The translations under genes and the position numbers were made by a program. Under the pieces are notes generated by a model, which made no database searches, had not been told where the DNA came from, and was given only the letters and a program-made list of their open reading frames with translations. Positions 43,354 to 55,512 of a DNA stretch of 64,000 nt are shown piece by piece (position 1 is the stretch's first letter; every line of letters begins with the position of its first letter). Location: assembly GCA_002786025.1 (NCBI GenBank), contig NHNW01000002.1:248001-312000 (forward strand), read 5' to 3'. The DNA is from Zasmidium citrigriseum. Taxonomy: Eukaryota; Ascomycota; Dothideomycetes; Mycosphaerellales; Mycosphaerellaceae.

Positions 43354-44989
43354 ATGTCGCAACGAAGCGCATACGACGAGAGCAAGGTCGTCAATGTCAC
43401 GATGGATGAGACCTTCGAGACGACCGACCTGCCGCCGGAGAAGGCAGGCACGGCGGCGGACAGACGAGATATGCATCGTCTCGGAAAGGCGCAAGAGTTC
43501 AAGCGCAACTTCAGCTTCATTCCCATCTTCGGTTTCGCTGCCGTGCTGATGATGACATGGGCGTCTGTGTTGAGGTAAGGAGTCTGCAACGATAGATGGA
43601 TGCGACTGAGACTGACATCTTTGTAGCTCTGCCAGTTACATCCTTCCCAATGGCGGTCGACCAGCCATGATCTGGATATACATCGTCACTCTCTTCGGTT
43701 TCGGCGCGGCAATTCTTTCCATGGCGGAGATGGCCTCGATGGCTCCAACAAGTGGTGGACAATACCATTGGGTCAGCGAGTTCGCCCCCAAGCGATGCCA
43801 GAAGCTGCTCAGCTACCTGGTGGGGTGGTTCTGTGTTCTGGGATGGCAGGCTGGTATCGCAGGTCAATGCTTCACTGTGGCCAGCGAGATCCAAGGCTTG
43901 ATCGTCCTCAACGATGCGACCTACGTCCCTCAGCCATGGCATGCGGTGTTGATGACGATTGCGACTGTGTCGACGGCGGTCGTCTTCAACACTTTCCTGG
44001 CCAAGAGACTGCCACTCCTGGAAGGCCTCGTCCTGATTCTTCTTGTGTTTGGATTCTTCGCCATCCTCATCCCGCTGTGGGTGTTCGGTCCAAAGGCACC
44101 TAGCGCAGACGTTTGGGTCAACTTCACTCAGGTGGCTGAGTGGCCAACAATGGGCCTGGCATCCTTGGTCGCGTTCACTGGACCCATCTTCGCTTTGATC
44201 GGACCGGACTCCTGCGTGCACATGGCCGAGGAGGTCAAGGATGCTTCGCGCACCATCCCCTGGGCCATGGTTTCGACTCTGATCCTCAATGGTGTCACCG
44301 GTCTGGTCATGACCATCACCTTTGCATACACGCTCGGCCCCATCGATGCTGCATTGCAGCCACAGTACTTCTTCGCATTCATCGGCACCTTTTACAACGC
44401 CACCCAGTCGCATGCAGGCGCAACAGTCATGACTTGCATCATCATCACCTTGACGCTCTGCTCGGCCATCAGCAACGTCGCCACCGCATCCCGACAGATG
44501 TTCGCTTTTGCCCGTGACGGCGGTCTGCCATTCGCCAACATCCTCTGCTACGTCCGTCCAGGCTGGGACATCCCATTCAACGCGGTCATGGTGTGCTTCA
44601 CCATCACTTGCATCCTGTCCCTGATCAACCTGGGCAGCACGGTCACTTTCAACGCCCTGCTCTCGCTCGGTACCGTGGCTCTGTTGACATCGTACATGAC
44701 CTCCATCGGCTGCATCCTGATCAAGCGTATTCGCGGTCAGGAGCTCCTCCCCCGTCGCTGGAGCCTGGGAGTCCCACTCGGATGGGCCTCCAACATCATC
44801 GGCGAGGCGTACATCATCCTGGCGTACATCTTCGCATTCTTCCCGATCTTCAACAACCCGACGTTGCAGACCATGAACTGGGCCAGTGCTGTTTACGGAG
44901 GCGTCGCCATCGTTGCGGCATTCTACTATGCCGTGTGGGCCAGGCACAAGTACACGCCACCAGTGGCCAAGTTGGCAAAGGACATTTAG
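43354..44989 (+). CDS. APC-family amino-acid/GABA/choline permease
   Basis: Exons 43354-43574 and 43627-44989 give 527 residues; the 52-bp intron splits a serine codon and joins WASVLS to SASYILPNGGRP. About 12 membrane spans are present. The APC consensus motifs are seen as EMASMAPTSGGQYHW in span 3, HMAEEVKDASRTIPWAM near span 6 and ATASRQMFAFARDGGLPF near span 8. Fungal relatives (Uga4, Hnm1, Bat-type) carry GABA, choline or polyamines across the plasma or vacuolar membrane; the specific substrate cannot be read from sequence. The C-terminus is short and hydrophilic. The antisense 476-codon frame is a shadow. Confidence 0.92.
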
Positions 44990-45782
44990 GGTTCGAGATG
45001 CCCCGGCGGCGGTTTTTTCGTTTTTTGTTGTTGTGATGACTGAATGTATACCCAGCAGCGTTTGATGTCAACAGGATAGTCTCATTGAATGATCAAATGT
45101 CATAGTATTCCGAAGTCCAGACTCGTTTCCATCGTTTCATGGCTTCCAGGCAAAAGTCGATCTCGAAAGGATTCGCGATGCAAGAGGAGGAGCTGTATAC
45201 CCTAAGTCGAAGTGCAAAGGAGAGGGGGAGATGCAGAAACTGGCGAGGCGCTTCCAACATATGTACCCACAGGCGTCAGGAGCCAAAAGTGGATATCTTT
45301 GAACAAAGGAAACGCCTTGACTCGGTTGCACAGCGCCTTCCGATCTTCTGCCAGGCGAAACCAGGGTTGTCGCTCAGTCAGCCGCAGCATGGACGACAAG
45401 TTGGTCAGGCGAGTGATGAAGTCCAGTATAGAAATGTTTTGGAATCAAGGCCCTTGTTGCCCAAATGTGGTCTGAGTCGTCAAGGATATCCAGAAGGGCA
45501 TCTGTGGCCGTCAACAGCCTTTGAGAGTTCATGAAACTTGGACTTGTCCGACAGACTGGCAATTTCCAAGAGTTCGAAACGATGTCAGCCTTCGGCACTC
45601 AGGTCGATGAATCCAATCCGAAATCTTGATCCATTGGGATAGACCTTGCATGTGTTGTAGCAGGAAAGCAGGTGGTGGTTGTTGAATTGAGTTTCCTAGC
45701 TCCACAGAATCCCTGTCCCAAGTCCAACGTCGTCCTTTCCGCGCTTTTCAACTTCACCTCTCCCACATCTACATCCCTCACA
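44990..45782. other. Intergenic, no gene seen
   Basis: Three-prime region of the permease gene and promoter of a small gene. An open frame at 45139-45534 has no ATG-supported or family evidence that I trust. The last 60 bp is C/T-rich leader. Confidence 0.4.
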
Positions 45783-46035
45783 ATGTCTCTGTGGCAGTAT
45801 GTCAATCTCTGAGTATCTAGGTCAGGTCAAGCTCACCACTTCCAGGTCGTATCGCAACCTCTCGCCTCGCACGCGCATGATGATCGGCGGCGGCATTATC
45901 GCCTACGCGATGTTCGGCCTCTACGCGTCGGACAAGGCAGAACAGGCGTTTGGATTCACGCCGAGTGAGCAGGACAAGCAGAGATTGCAGGAGTCGATAC
46001 CGAAGATCCATATGGTGGAGAAGGAGAAGAAGTAG
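45783..46035 (+). CDS. Small single-pass membrane protein, conserved type, function unknown
   Basis: Exons 45783-45796 and 45846-46035 give 67 residues. The first exon is only 14 bases (MSLW plus two bases) and ends at a GTATGT donor; the 49-bp intron ends in TTCCAG. The product has a basic stretch (SYRNLSPRTRMM), one hydrophobic helix (IGGGIIAYAMFGLYA) and a charged, lysine-rich C-terminus. The C/T-rich leader ending CTCACAATG and the clean splice sites argue for a true gene. The layout (short N-terminus, single helix, charged tail) is like small inner-membrane mitochondrial proteins, but I cannot name a family. Confidence 0.72.
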
Positions 46036-46238
46036 AAGGAACATTGAACAGCTGGAGATATGAGGAAGTGATGGCTCGCGGTGAAGAGAAGGCATCATGG
46101 GCAGGTTGCTTCTAAGACCTGGAAGCATCACACATTGGACGACCTGGCCTCAAACAACACACTATCGTCACTTTATGAAGAAGTGCATCACCATCGTCAT
46201 CACCTCCACCATCATTCGATCGCTGGCATATTATCACC

Positions 46239-47493
46239 ATGGAACAGCAGTCTCAGAACAACGAACACGTCAACGGCGACGGCAACACGCCTGATGAGCA
46301 GTCCCGCCGCAGCCCCAACAGCACCCTACGCGCCACTGCAGCACCTTACTTCCCAGGCATTATCGATCCACAAGGGGTAACAATCCACCCTGACTGTGGA
46401 AAATGCTGGGGTCAGATGTTTGCTAAAGCTGCCTCGCCAGGACGAGTTCTCGCACGGTCCACGAGAGCAGAATGCGCTTTATCCAGACCTCGCAGCTAGG
46501 GCGGGAGACCTCCGAATTGAGCAACCTGCTGCCAACGGCGACGCGCAAGAAGAGCAAGATCGCCAACCCAGACATGTGCCAGATGCCGACGCCCGCGCAG
46601 AAACAACACCACGGCCTCAAAGCAACGTGCCTCCGAACCCAGCTGGCGAGACTACACCACACCGAAATGATTCCACTGACGCAAGAATCCGCACATGCAA
46701 CGAATGCGACCAAGACTTTGAAGGCGATGATGCATGGAATGAACATTTCGCATCGGGGCGATGCCCTGATCCAAAGCCCACGTCAACTCCTTACTGTCCC
46801 GAGGCCTGGAATTTCAGATGCGCCATGTGCGACGACAGGTTCGAAAGTGCCTGTGATTTGGCATCCCACATCGTGCGGCTCTCGCATTTCATTCTTGGAT
46901 CCGAATTCGTTTCTGGGCGTGAACGCGTTCCGTCCCCAGGCGCGTACCGCAGGGATCCGTGGCAGCTGGCCTTCACTGTTCCGTACATATGCATTACCTG
47001 TCTGCTCGGCTTTCGATCTGAAGCAGATCTGCTTAAACACAAGTACACGTGCGGCCATGATAAGCACCTCTTGACCAGAAACGTGGTCATCAAACAAGCC
47101 GCTCGGAGAGCCCAAGCAGTTTCCGGAGGTTTGGCAGGCCAGAACCCACCCGCAGGGTTCTCCATCCCTCGATTCCAGTGTAACGTCTGCTTGAAAAGCT
47201 TCTTGTTCGAGCGCGCACTCCAGCTACACATGGACGCCGCTGGCCATCATCCCCCTGAAGCAGCTCCTCGAGCTTTTCGATTCGGTGATCGCATCGACAC
47301 GTTGTACCCGTACGTGTGCCCGATTTGCCATAAGCGCAACGGGGACCAGCTGGAGTACTTTGCCCATTTGGGTCGATATGGACATCATCCGCCAATGCTG
47401 CCGCAGGAGCCTTTCCCCCCTTTCCCGACAGACAATGCATCGAGACCAACACAAGGGGATGAAGCAGATGCTCCGGGTGCCAACCAAGGTTAA
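46239..47493 (+). CDS. C2H2-like zinc-finger protein with five finger motifs
   Basis: Exons 46239-46376 and 46441-47493 give about 396 residues. The 64-bp intron (GTAACA..CGCCAG, branch TGCTAA) is the best fit; an alternative acceptor 12 bases upstream (CTAAAG) keeps the same frame and adds four residues. The first 140 residues are acidic, Asn/Pro-rich and probably disordered. Then come five CXXC-led finger motifs: CNECDQDF, CAMCDDRF, CITCLLGF, CNVCLKSF and CPICHKRN, each with His or Cys partners in positions such as LASHIVRLSH and LQLHMDAAGHH. Several have an HXXXXXH or HX4C end, not the canonical HX3-5H, so they may bind RNA, protein or DNA. A transcription-factor role is possible but unproven. 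Confidence 0.8.
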
Positions 47494-47694
47494 TGAGATT
47501 CAAGCGTGTCACGAAGTGGAGAAGAAGGAGACTTGAGCATCTCAGTCACAATGTTTGAGAGGAGAATGAGGGAGAGCTATTGTGGAAAGATAGAAGATGT
47601 CTGGGCGAAGAGGTCTTAAGAAGCTAGTATTGCAAAGAACTGGCGTGTAAATGCTGGTACTACATATCGACATCACATTTCCCCTTCCATTTCT

Positions 47695-48926
47695 TTACAA
47701 CTTGCTCCTGCTGACAACACAAGCATTGTTGTTGTTGATAACCTCAACGGCGCCCTGGACCATCTCGTCAATGATGGCCTTGGCGCTCTTCCTCTCGTTC
47801 ACGACGGCGGCGGCCTTGCCCATAAGGAATGGCCTTGCGTTGTCCATGGTGTCATCATCGACATCGTCGCCCATGCGTTCAATGTCCCACTCAACGGGGA
47901 TCGTGCCCTTGGAGGTCAACTCCTTGATCTCGTTCTGTCGGTTCTCTTCCCAGTTCTGGATGTAGGGGTTGTTGCGCACGCGGAGCGGTCGGCCGGTGAA
48001 AATGATGGTACGGATGTTGTCATCGAAGCCAGAGGTCTGGACGGCTTCTTGGTGGGCACGGGGAGCACCGGCTTCCTGTGAGACGGATGATGATTAGTGA
48101 TATGCTCGATGGGTTGATTTACCGATGGTAGTGTGGGATGTGCTTACCTCTGACAAGACAAATCGAGTACCGACCCAGACGGCGCTGGCGCCGAGCGCGA
48201 GAGCGGCCGCGAGGGATTGTCCGTTGAAGATACCTCCCGCTGCGATGACCTGCACGGGCTGGCCGGTCATGGGGCTCTTGTGGCCCTTGCAGAGTCTGGC
48301 GACCTCGGGGATGAGGACGGTTGTGGGGACGTCTCCCGTGTGGCCACCTCCTTCACCACCCTGTGCGCAGATCATGTCGGCGCCGAGCTCGAGGCACTTC
48401 TTGACGTGCTTGGGGTGGCCGATCATGTTCATGTAGAGGAGGCCGGCTTTGTGGAGCTTCTCGACGACGTGCTTGGGCGGGACACCGACGGCGGAGACGA
48501 AGAGGCGGGCGCCGGAGTCGATGGTGATTTGGACGAGTTCGTCGAGCTTGCCCTTGGTGTAGTCGTAGCTGGAGTGGCCAAATGTTAGCCATTGATAGGC
48601 ATATGTATCGTGGATGTGAGATTGCCATACTTGGTCTTTCGCGCGCTACCACCGACTTGTGGGAGGAGGAGATCAACACCGAAGGGGGCGTTCTTGTCCT
48701 TGAGGAAACCCTTGAGCTCTGCGATCTGCTCCCGGAGCATGTCTGGGGTGTAGCCGACACCACCGATGACACCAATGCCGCCGGCGTTGGAGACTGCGGC
48801 GGCGAGCTTAGGGCCAGCGGCGACGTTCATGCCGGCCAGCATGATGGGGTGGTTGATCTTCAAGAGATCGGTGGTGACGGTGCGGATTTGCTCTGGGAGG
48901 CGGGTTAGTCTCGTGGGTGCTTTCAT
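47695..48926 (-). CDS. Nitronate monooxygenase (2-nitropropane dioxygenase family)
   Basis: Exons (minus strand) 48926-48631, 48568-48148 and 48075-47695 give 365 residues; introns of 62 and 72 bp have consensus ends and restore SARKTN-YDYTKGK and FVLSE-EAGAPRAHQ. This is an FMN TIM-barrel enzyme of the NMO/NPD family. The start HPIMLAGMNVAAGPKLAAAVSNAGG, the flavin-phosphate loop CAQGGEGGGHTGD and VIAAGGIFNGQSLAAALALGASAVWVGTRF are all present. The C-terminus shows the extra segment common in fungal members. Such enzymes oxidise propionate-3-nitronate and other nitronates, protecting against nitro toxins from plants and other fungi. The ATG at 48926 is the first plausible start. Confidence 0.93.
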
Positions 48927-49746
48927 GTGATGGCGGAGTGCAGCGTACGGGGGGAGGAGTTTGCCTGTGCCATGGTTGCGGATTGTGTCTGTGAATCAAC
49001 GCTGTGTCAAGAGGAATATCAAAGTGTCCGAATCTGAAGAGATTGGCAATGGTGGAGTGGGAGAGGAAGAAGAAGTCGACGTCTTTGATCTCAAGTCAGC
49101 CAGGTGGAGCGGAGAGAAGCGTGAAAGCCGAGAATCGATTGTACCGAGGCTCGCTCACGGCAGGGTCGTCTCGTGGCGTTTTGACTTAGCCGTCGCCATC
49201 GCCAAGACACGATTCGTTCGCACATGCATCTCCACTTTCATAGAGCATTGAACTGTATGTTCATGGGTCTGGAAAGTGAAGAAATATTGCTTCAGCTCAT
49301 ATATTGTCAGTTGTTGTCGTCGACATGTGTTGCCACGTGAAGATGCTTGGCGACCGGGGATGTGGGCCTCGGGATCAGCCGAGATCCACCCGCGTCTGAG
49401 CGCGTAGACGACATCTCATCGGTCTTTTCGTCGGGAATCACTCCTACAGACACATTTGGACCTTTCAAATGCGGACGGTGCTGTGGTAGCACCTATCCGT
49501 CACATGTCACCCTTCAAAATCGTTCATGCCTCTTGCACGAGCCGGGCCGACCTCATCTCATCTGCCCGACCATCACCATGCGAATCACGCCCTTACGATC
49601 CGTCTTAACGACGAGTCTCGCAGGTCGGGTCGGCAAGCCATGGGAGACAGCACCTGTTCTCATTACCTTGCAGCTTCGTCGCAAATCAATATCCCAAAAA
49701 TTCGACTTGTCGGTTCGCACCTGAATGCAGACAGAAAAAAGCTAAC
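48927..49746. other. Divergent intergenic region, no gene seen
   Basis: Between the nitronate monooxygenase and FOL1 genes. Short open frames in both directions have no domain support. CACGTG lies near 49334. Confidence 0.4.
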
Positions 49747-52700
49747 ATGTTCAGTCCCTCATCTCTGCGAGAAAAGCTTGGCACGTATGGCAACGGTCCC
49801 CTTGTGGGAGTCTATCGTAATGGGCAACCTCTCAGAGGTGAAGATGTTCCAGAGCGCCATGTTCTTTTCGAGCGCTTCAAACTCGCTTGCGACAATTCTG
49901 AGCGACGCGGGATCGCTGGTCACATAGACGCTATCGTCAAAACTACACAGGCATTGCAACCCGGCGATACAGGGGCTATGATATGGCGGAGAACCGGGAG
50001 CAAACGGTATAACAATAAGAGAGTTCTCCTACTGTTCTCTCCTGGAGATCCCGTGCAGAAGGCTCGATTAAAGTTCACGCCACGCGCTGTCTTGAATCTC
50101 CAGTGCAGTGTTTCTGGCCGGAATGGCGGTTCTGTAACGATTGTCAGATGTTTGCCGCGTGTGGCGGCCTGGGCCGACGCAGAGACACTTCAGTCAACCG
50201 CACCGGTCAATCGCGACGTATACCCCGAAGATGAGATGGAACATCTCTCCAACGTCTCTGACTTGGTACTCAGACGATTTTGCGCTGAGATGACCTTTCA
50301 GAGTTTGGAAGAGACAGCCTCAACGTTGGCCGAGGCCCTTCTCCAGGTTTTGCAGTTTCGGAGCCAGCTCCTAAACATCGACGAGTTGAACCTGAAAGTT
50401 GAATTCGCGGAAAGCAGCCATAGTCCTGCCATCACGTTGGACGCTCTTGCGAAGTGGAAATCAGGCGGACAGACGTTAGGTGGCGATGAGTCGGAAGCGA
50501 GAGAAGTCGAGGTGATTGTGAAGGACGCAGCCAAAGAAGTGGATGAAGACGAACAAGATGGCGACGTTGAAAGAAACGAAGACATTGCCGGCGACCAGGA
50601 TTGTGCGACCGTTGGGGCTCCTGCATTGTCCGTGGAACCTGGAAACTCCACCAACAACCGGAGCATTTCGTCCTTGCTCGTGGAGAGTACAACACAAAAG
50701 CATCATCTCAGGGACTGGACCAAGTGCAAGTATGTTGAGCTGATGGTGAGCTGATGGATAGTCGTTGAGTAAATGCTGACGTCCTTCAGACCCCAGTCTG
50801 CAGTCCGTAAGGTGGGCCTACACTTTTTACGCACGACCCTCACATGGAACAAAGACAGTGCAAGTTCACTTTCTCATTTCACCGAATCCGACCTTGTAGA
50901 AGCTGTTGAGCGTGCTATTGCGGATGCTTCCGGCCAAGGCTTCTTTGCTGCCACCGAAGCTGCTAAAAAGGTCATGGAGAGTGTCCCCGGCTACCCTCAA
51001 GTCGCATTGTTCTTTCGTGGGAACCAAGACGGACCTGTAGATTTCTCAGCCAGGAGTGATAGCATCTACGGGCCGGTGGCAACGTTGTCCTTCCGCGGTC
51101 AGTTACGGACTCAGTTCGATATCATCGACAATCTACCTCAGAAACCTGAATGCATCAGGACCAGCTACCGTTTAACGATTTCCAGCTTAGACGGTCTCAG
51201 CCGCGACGATGGAGTCTTGTTAGCCTCCGTGACCCGCATACGAAACGCCGTGGAGGCTCAAATCGCGCGGACTGTCCAGGAGCAGCCAACTGGCTCATTG
51301 GATGACCTGGCGGCTCAATGTGCAGCAGCTGTCAACCAAATGCAGCAGCCAATAGCCGGTCTGCTCCACTGCTCATCGATTCGTGTCAGTTTGCGGGCGA
51401 TGTCCGGCGACGTAGCATTAGCAAAGGCAGAAGCTGCAACGCGGTTGCAGACCGTCGAGGATGGGCAGGGATCTTCAATGCTGGACGAGGAATCAGTGGT
51501 TCGGGACAATCAAGTCTTCATTGCACTCGGCAGTAACTTGGGCGACCGCTTTATCACTATAGAGAACGCTTGCCGGCTCATAGACGAAGATCCGCATATG
51601 CAGATTGTTGCGACTAGCGGGTTGTTTGAGACCGAGCCAATGTACGTCGAGGCCCAGGACCGTTTCCTCAATGGAGTTTGTCAGGTGGGCTATTCACTCA
51701 TCTTCTCTCTGGCCACTCTACTGATAGCGCTAGATCGAAACCGGACTCGAGCCTATGCAACTACTCGACAGGTTGCAGGCGATTGAAAACAAGCTTGGCC
51801 GGGTGAAAATCATTGACAAAGGTCCTCGTAACATCGACTTGGACATCGTCGCCTACGGTCAAAGGATCATAGACACAGAACGACTGATCATTCCACACCG
51901 CTTGATGCTGGAACGCGAGTTTGTTCTGCGTCCTATGGCTGAGTAAGATTGACAATATCATTGGCTTCTTTGAATAAGAATGGCTCACATTTCAGCAGCA
52001 TTGCGAAAAGATTCCGTCACCCGCAAACCAGAGAACGAGTGGGCTGGCATCTCGCTCAACTTCCGCCATCACCCACACCTATGTGGCCCCTCACACCAAT
52101 CGGAACAGGCGGTGACACATTGCGTTCGCTTGACCCCCAACGAAAGACTCTCATCATGTCCATACTGAACGTCACGCCTGATTCCTTTTCCGATGGAGGG
52201 ATCAATCAGCCGACAGACATGGAAGCGCTGAAAGCCACGGTAGCATCTCACATTGCCCAGGGAGCTACTATCATCGACATCGGAGGCCAATCTTCTCGCC
52301 CAAACGCAGCGGACATAACGGCAGAAGAAGAACTCGCCCGGATTCTACCCGCCATCGAAGCCATCAAGTCCCTCCCTGAAGCTTCGAACATCGCCATATC
52401 AATCGACACCTACCGCGCGACGGTGGCTGAAGCGGCCATCAAAGCCGGTGCTCACATTATCAATGACATTTCCGCCGGCCTACTCGATCCCGAAATGCTC
52501 CCTACAATCGCACGACTAGGCTGCACATACATCATGATGCACATGCGCGGAACTCCGCACACAATGCAAAACGAAGAAAACACATCCTACCCCGACGGTC
52601 TCATCCCCACCATCGCCAAAGAACTCAAATCCCGTCTCGATGCAGCCCAAGAAGCCGGCATCCGTCGTTGGCGCATCATCCTCGACCCCGGCGTCGGATT

Positions 52701-53004
52701 CGCAAAGACTGTCGACCAGAATCTCGAGATCTTGCGGGAGTTCGGAACGTTGAGGAATCATCGAGACTTACGGACGCTGCCCTGGCTTGTGGGGAGTAGT
52801 AGGAAGGGATTCATTGGGAAGATCACGGAGGTTGAGAAGGCGAGTGAGAGGGTTGCGGGGACTGCGGCGACTGTTACTGCGGCCGTGCAGGGTGGGGCGG
52901 AGATTGTGAGGGTGCATGATGTGGAGGAGATGAAGAGGGTGGTGAAGATGGCGGATGCGATGTATAGAGTGCCGGTGGAGAGGGATGTTGAAGAGGCGAA
53001 GTGA
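49747..53004 (+). CDS. FOL1: Trifunctional folic acid synthesis protein (FolB-HPPK-DHPS)
   Basis: Exons 49747-50729, 50790-51684, 51734-51942 and 51996-53004 give 1,031 residues; introns are 60, 49 and 53 bp. Residues about 1-560 hold FolB (dihydroneopterin aldolase)-like modules, strongly diverged, so this part is judged mainly by position. HPPK starts near 571 (VFIALGSNLGDR) and includes KIIDKGPRNIDLDIV. DHPS starts near 746 with ILNVTPDSFSDGG, then GATIIDIGGQSSRP, DPGVGFAKT and GSSRKGFIG, the pterin and sulfonamide-site motifs. The enzyme makes dihydropteroate from dihydroneopterin and p-aminobenzoate, in the mitochondrion in yeast; I see no clear presequence. It is about 200 residues longer than yeast Fol1. 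Confidence 0.94.
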
Positions 53005-54851
53005 GGATGAAGGGTGAGGTTGGAGAGAACATTCAGGGGCGTTTGGAGAAACCAGCATTTGCATAGCGGATCAGAGCATAGCATAGCGTCGGAGTATGGG
53101 ATAAAGAACTCGATGGATTAACAGTCGCATTGATTACCAAGCATTCTACTTGACCTGACACTCTTGACCGCGCTCGAAGGGGAAAGACGACGGATAGCGT
53201 GTAAATCTTCAGCCCTCTCAACAACGACTGTGGTCTTCAGAAGGGCTGGATCAGCCGAGCTCGGTTTTATGTAGAGAGAGTAGTTCAACTAGACCCAGGA
53301 TCAGGAGCCACCTATCAACCAGACGGCCCAAGGAAGAAAGAAGCAGCCAAGGCAGCTATAAATACATATAGAGATCTACGTAGCTGTAGTTCAGCAATCA
53401 CAGTGCAGGTCTTCACTTCCAAGACATAGTCTGGCCACGGCCTCTCGAGATCTCGTATTTTAACACTCGAAGAATCCTCCGGGTGATCCCCAGCACTGTC
53501 GTAAAGGACCAACAGTGCAGCCAGTGCTTCAAGAGCTTGCACTGACGAATTTACCCTGAGAGAGCCTGTTTGGCCTAAACGCCGTAGATATCCGAACCTG
53601 GTCGATAGCACAAACGCAAGCTACATCTAGCAATGGATCTGTCAAGCACTAGATAGAGCCCCGGCACAAAGGACGACGCCTTGGAATCGCAACGGGTGGC
53701 CGCGAAGATGGAGCAAAGTAAAGAGATGGACGAGTGATGCGGCAAGATTGATCTATACTGTCGCCAATGGGCTACTGTAGCCAGATCAGCGTTTAGCTTC
53801 TTCAGATGTAGATACCCGCCATTTTCTTTTTTGATGTTTTTCTAGTCTTTCTCAACGCTAGACACTTCCATGGCAATGGGCGGAGATATCAATCTCAATG
53901 AAGAGACCTCAATCGACGCCTAAACCACGGTCAGTTACCTGTTTCTTGTACTTTTCCCCATCATGACGGCCGTCATAGTCGTTACAGATGACCCCAAAGC
54001 CAGAACAAGGATGGCAGCTCCCCGTTGTGCAAGTTCCAGCTCTATCTCGGTCTGAACGTATCGAAAATGCTCAAAGGAATGGTTACATCAACAAACTGGT
54101 GAAGACTTGCGCGCCAGGATCGGTCGTTAAAGACCCCGACGGATGTTCAGTATTGGGCTTCCAGACTGAGGCTTTGTGGCCACCTCAATGGTCGACATGG
54201 GAAGTCCTGGAGTCCTTATGAAAAGGCTCCATCCACCAGTCCGAGCGTTGAAGGACAATCGGCAACATTGCTACGCAAGTGCCCGTTTCCGCCAGGTGGA
54301 TCGCGCACATCCTTGAGGACCATCCAGTGTCTTTTGCTGTAGCTCACTACATATAGAAGCTGTCCGATCGCCCAGGAGTCTGGCGCAGGGCACTGCTGAC
54401 CACGGATGTGAAACACTCCGTGTTCGCACAAGCAATCCACTCGAACAGATGTAGTGCACTCACACCATCCCAGTGGTTGCCAAGTCGTTCGCGTAGCCCC
54501 TTGTTCAAGAAGGTTCCTGAAAAGGGGCGCGATTCGATCCAATGTCTTGCCAAAGAGAGTTATCCAGAATGAAACCAAGAGACTGACGTGGACCTTCCTT
54601 ATCTCCACTCCTTTTCGTCCCGATTCGAAAGAGTGGAAAGCGTATTGTGAACCTATGAGAGTATGGTCGTACGCCATCGACCAAAGACGTATTGTAATCA
54701 GGGCTAAGGAGCGTCCGTATGTTTGGGGACCAAAAATGGAGTTTCGACAGGCAGAGTCGTGCACGGCAGTCTCAATCGCCGCATTATTGTTTGCATAGGT
54801 TATTGGTGTTCTCGGGTTATTGTGTATAATGACAAAAAATTTGCGTCCTAC
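53005..54851. other. Gene-poor region with no reliable gene
   Basis: A 77-codon plus frame at 53988-54221 starts with ATG right after an intron-like GTCAGT..TTACAG stretch, but no upstream exon joins it in frame. Minus-strand frames between 54216 and 54850 may include downstream exons of the zinc-finger gene that follows; one ends in FEWIACANTECF and has no known domain. No confident annotation is possible. Confidence 0.3.
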
Positions 54852-55509
54852 CCAGACCGTGTTGTTGCCGCAGGTGTCGCTCGTAGTTATCCTTTCGTTT
54901 GAAGCGACGTCCGTTGCAGTTGTCGATGTGGCACTCGAAGGTCTGGACGGCGGTGCTCGGCAGGAGATCGGGGTGGCAGCTTCGTTGGTGCCGATGAAGG
55001 TCTGCTCTGAACCCAAAGGGCGGTTGTGAGCATGCGTGGCATTTGAAGCGGCGGTTGTGTACGGCGGAAATGTGTTTGTCCAGCTTTCGTTTTGTATCCC
55101 AAGTCGTGGTACAGCTGGGGCAGCGATAATCATTGTCGTTTGTGCGAAGGGGCTCGCTGGAAGCAGTGTAGCTTGTTTCTGGGCTGCTTGGGAGGGTCGA
55201 AGTGTCACCCTCGGCGGTGGATTCTGAGTTGTTGTTGGTGTCCGAGGAAGTAGACGGATGACCGTGTTCTACAGTCGTTGGACTTTGCTGCCCATTGAGG
55301 CTTCCCAGGTATCCAGTCCGGAGCGGTGAGTCTTGAGGGATGTCGGATGAAGAGAGAACAGTGTCAAAGTATGCTTGTATGGGTCGAATGATTGGATTCA
55401 GAGCGTACTCAACCTCGAAAGGGTTGACATACGCAAGTTCTTGGAGCTCTCGGTTGGTTGCTGCGCAATGGACCGAATGGCTTGTAAGAATGAGTGGTGC
55501 GCGGAGACT
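54852..55509 (-). CDS. C2H2 zinc-finger protein, incomplete gene model
   Basis: A minus-strand frame of 219 codons, without ATG, carries three zinc fingers: CPSCTTTWDTKRKLDKHISAVH, then CHACSQPPFGFRADLHRHQRSC, then CHIDNCNGRRFKRKDNYERHLRQQH. Before them is an acidic, Ser/Thr-rich region and the segment NPFEVEYALNPIIRPIQAYF. At the 3' side the frame stops after HGLG, where a GTAGGA donor (54850) could lead to another exon. At the 5' side a TGA at 55512-55510 interrupts an otherwise open frame that goes on for 71 codons (55513-55725). Either an intron I could not place removes the TGA or the gene is damaged. The zinc-finger region itself looks real and functional. Confidence 0.6.
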
Positions 55510-55512
55510 TCA

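Noticed and set aside
43517..44947. 476-codon minus-strand frame opposite the amino-acid permease
   Set aside because: A low-complexity, Asp/Gly/His-rich shadow of a highly biased gene; the plus strand has the full permease with consensus intron.
54216..55208. 330-codon minus-strand frame overlapping the zinc-finger region
   Set aside because: It reads in a different frame from the three zinc fingers and has no domain; only its 3' part might include true downstream exons.
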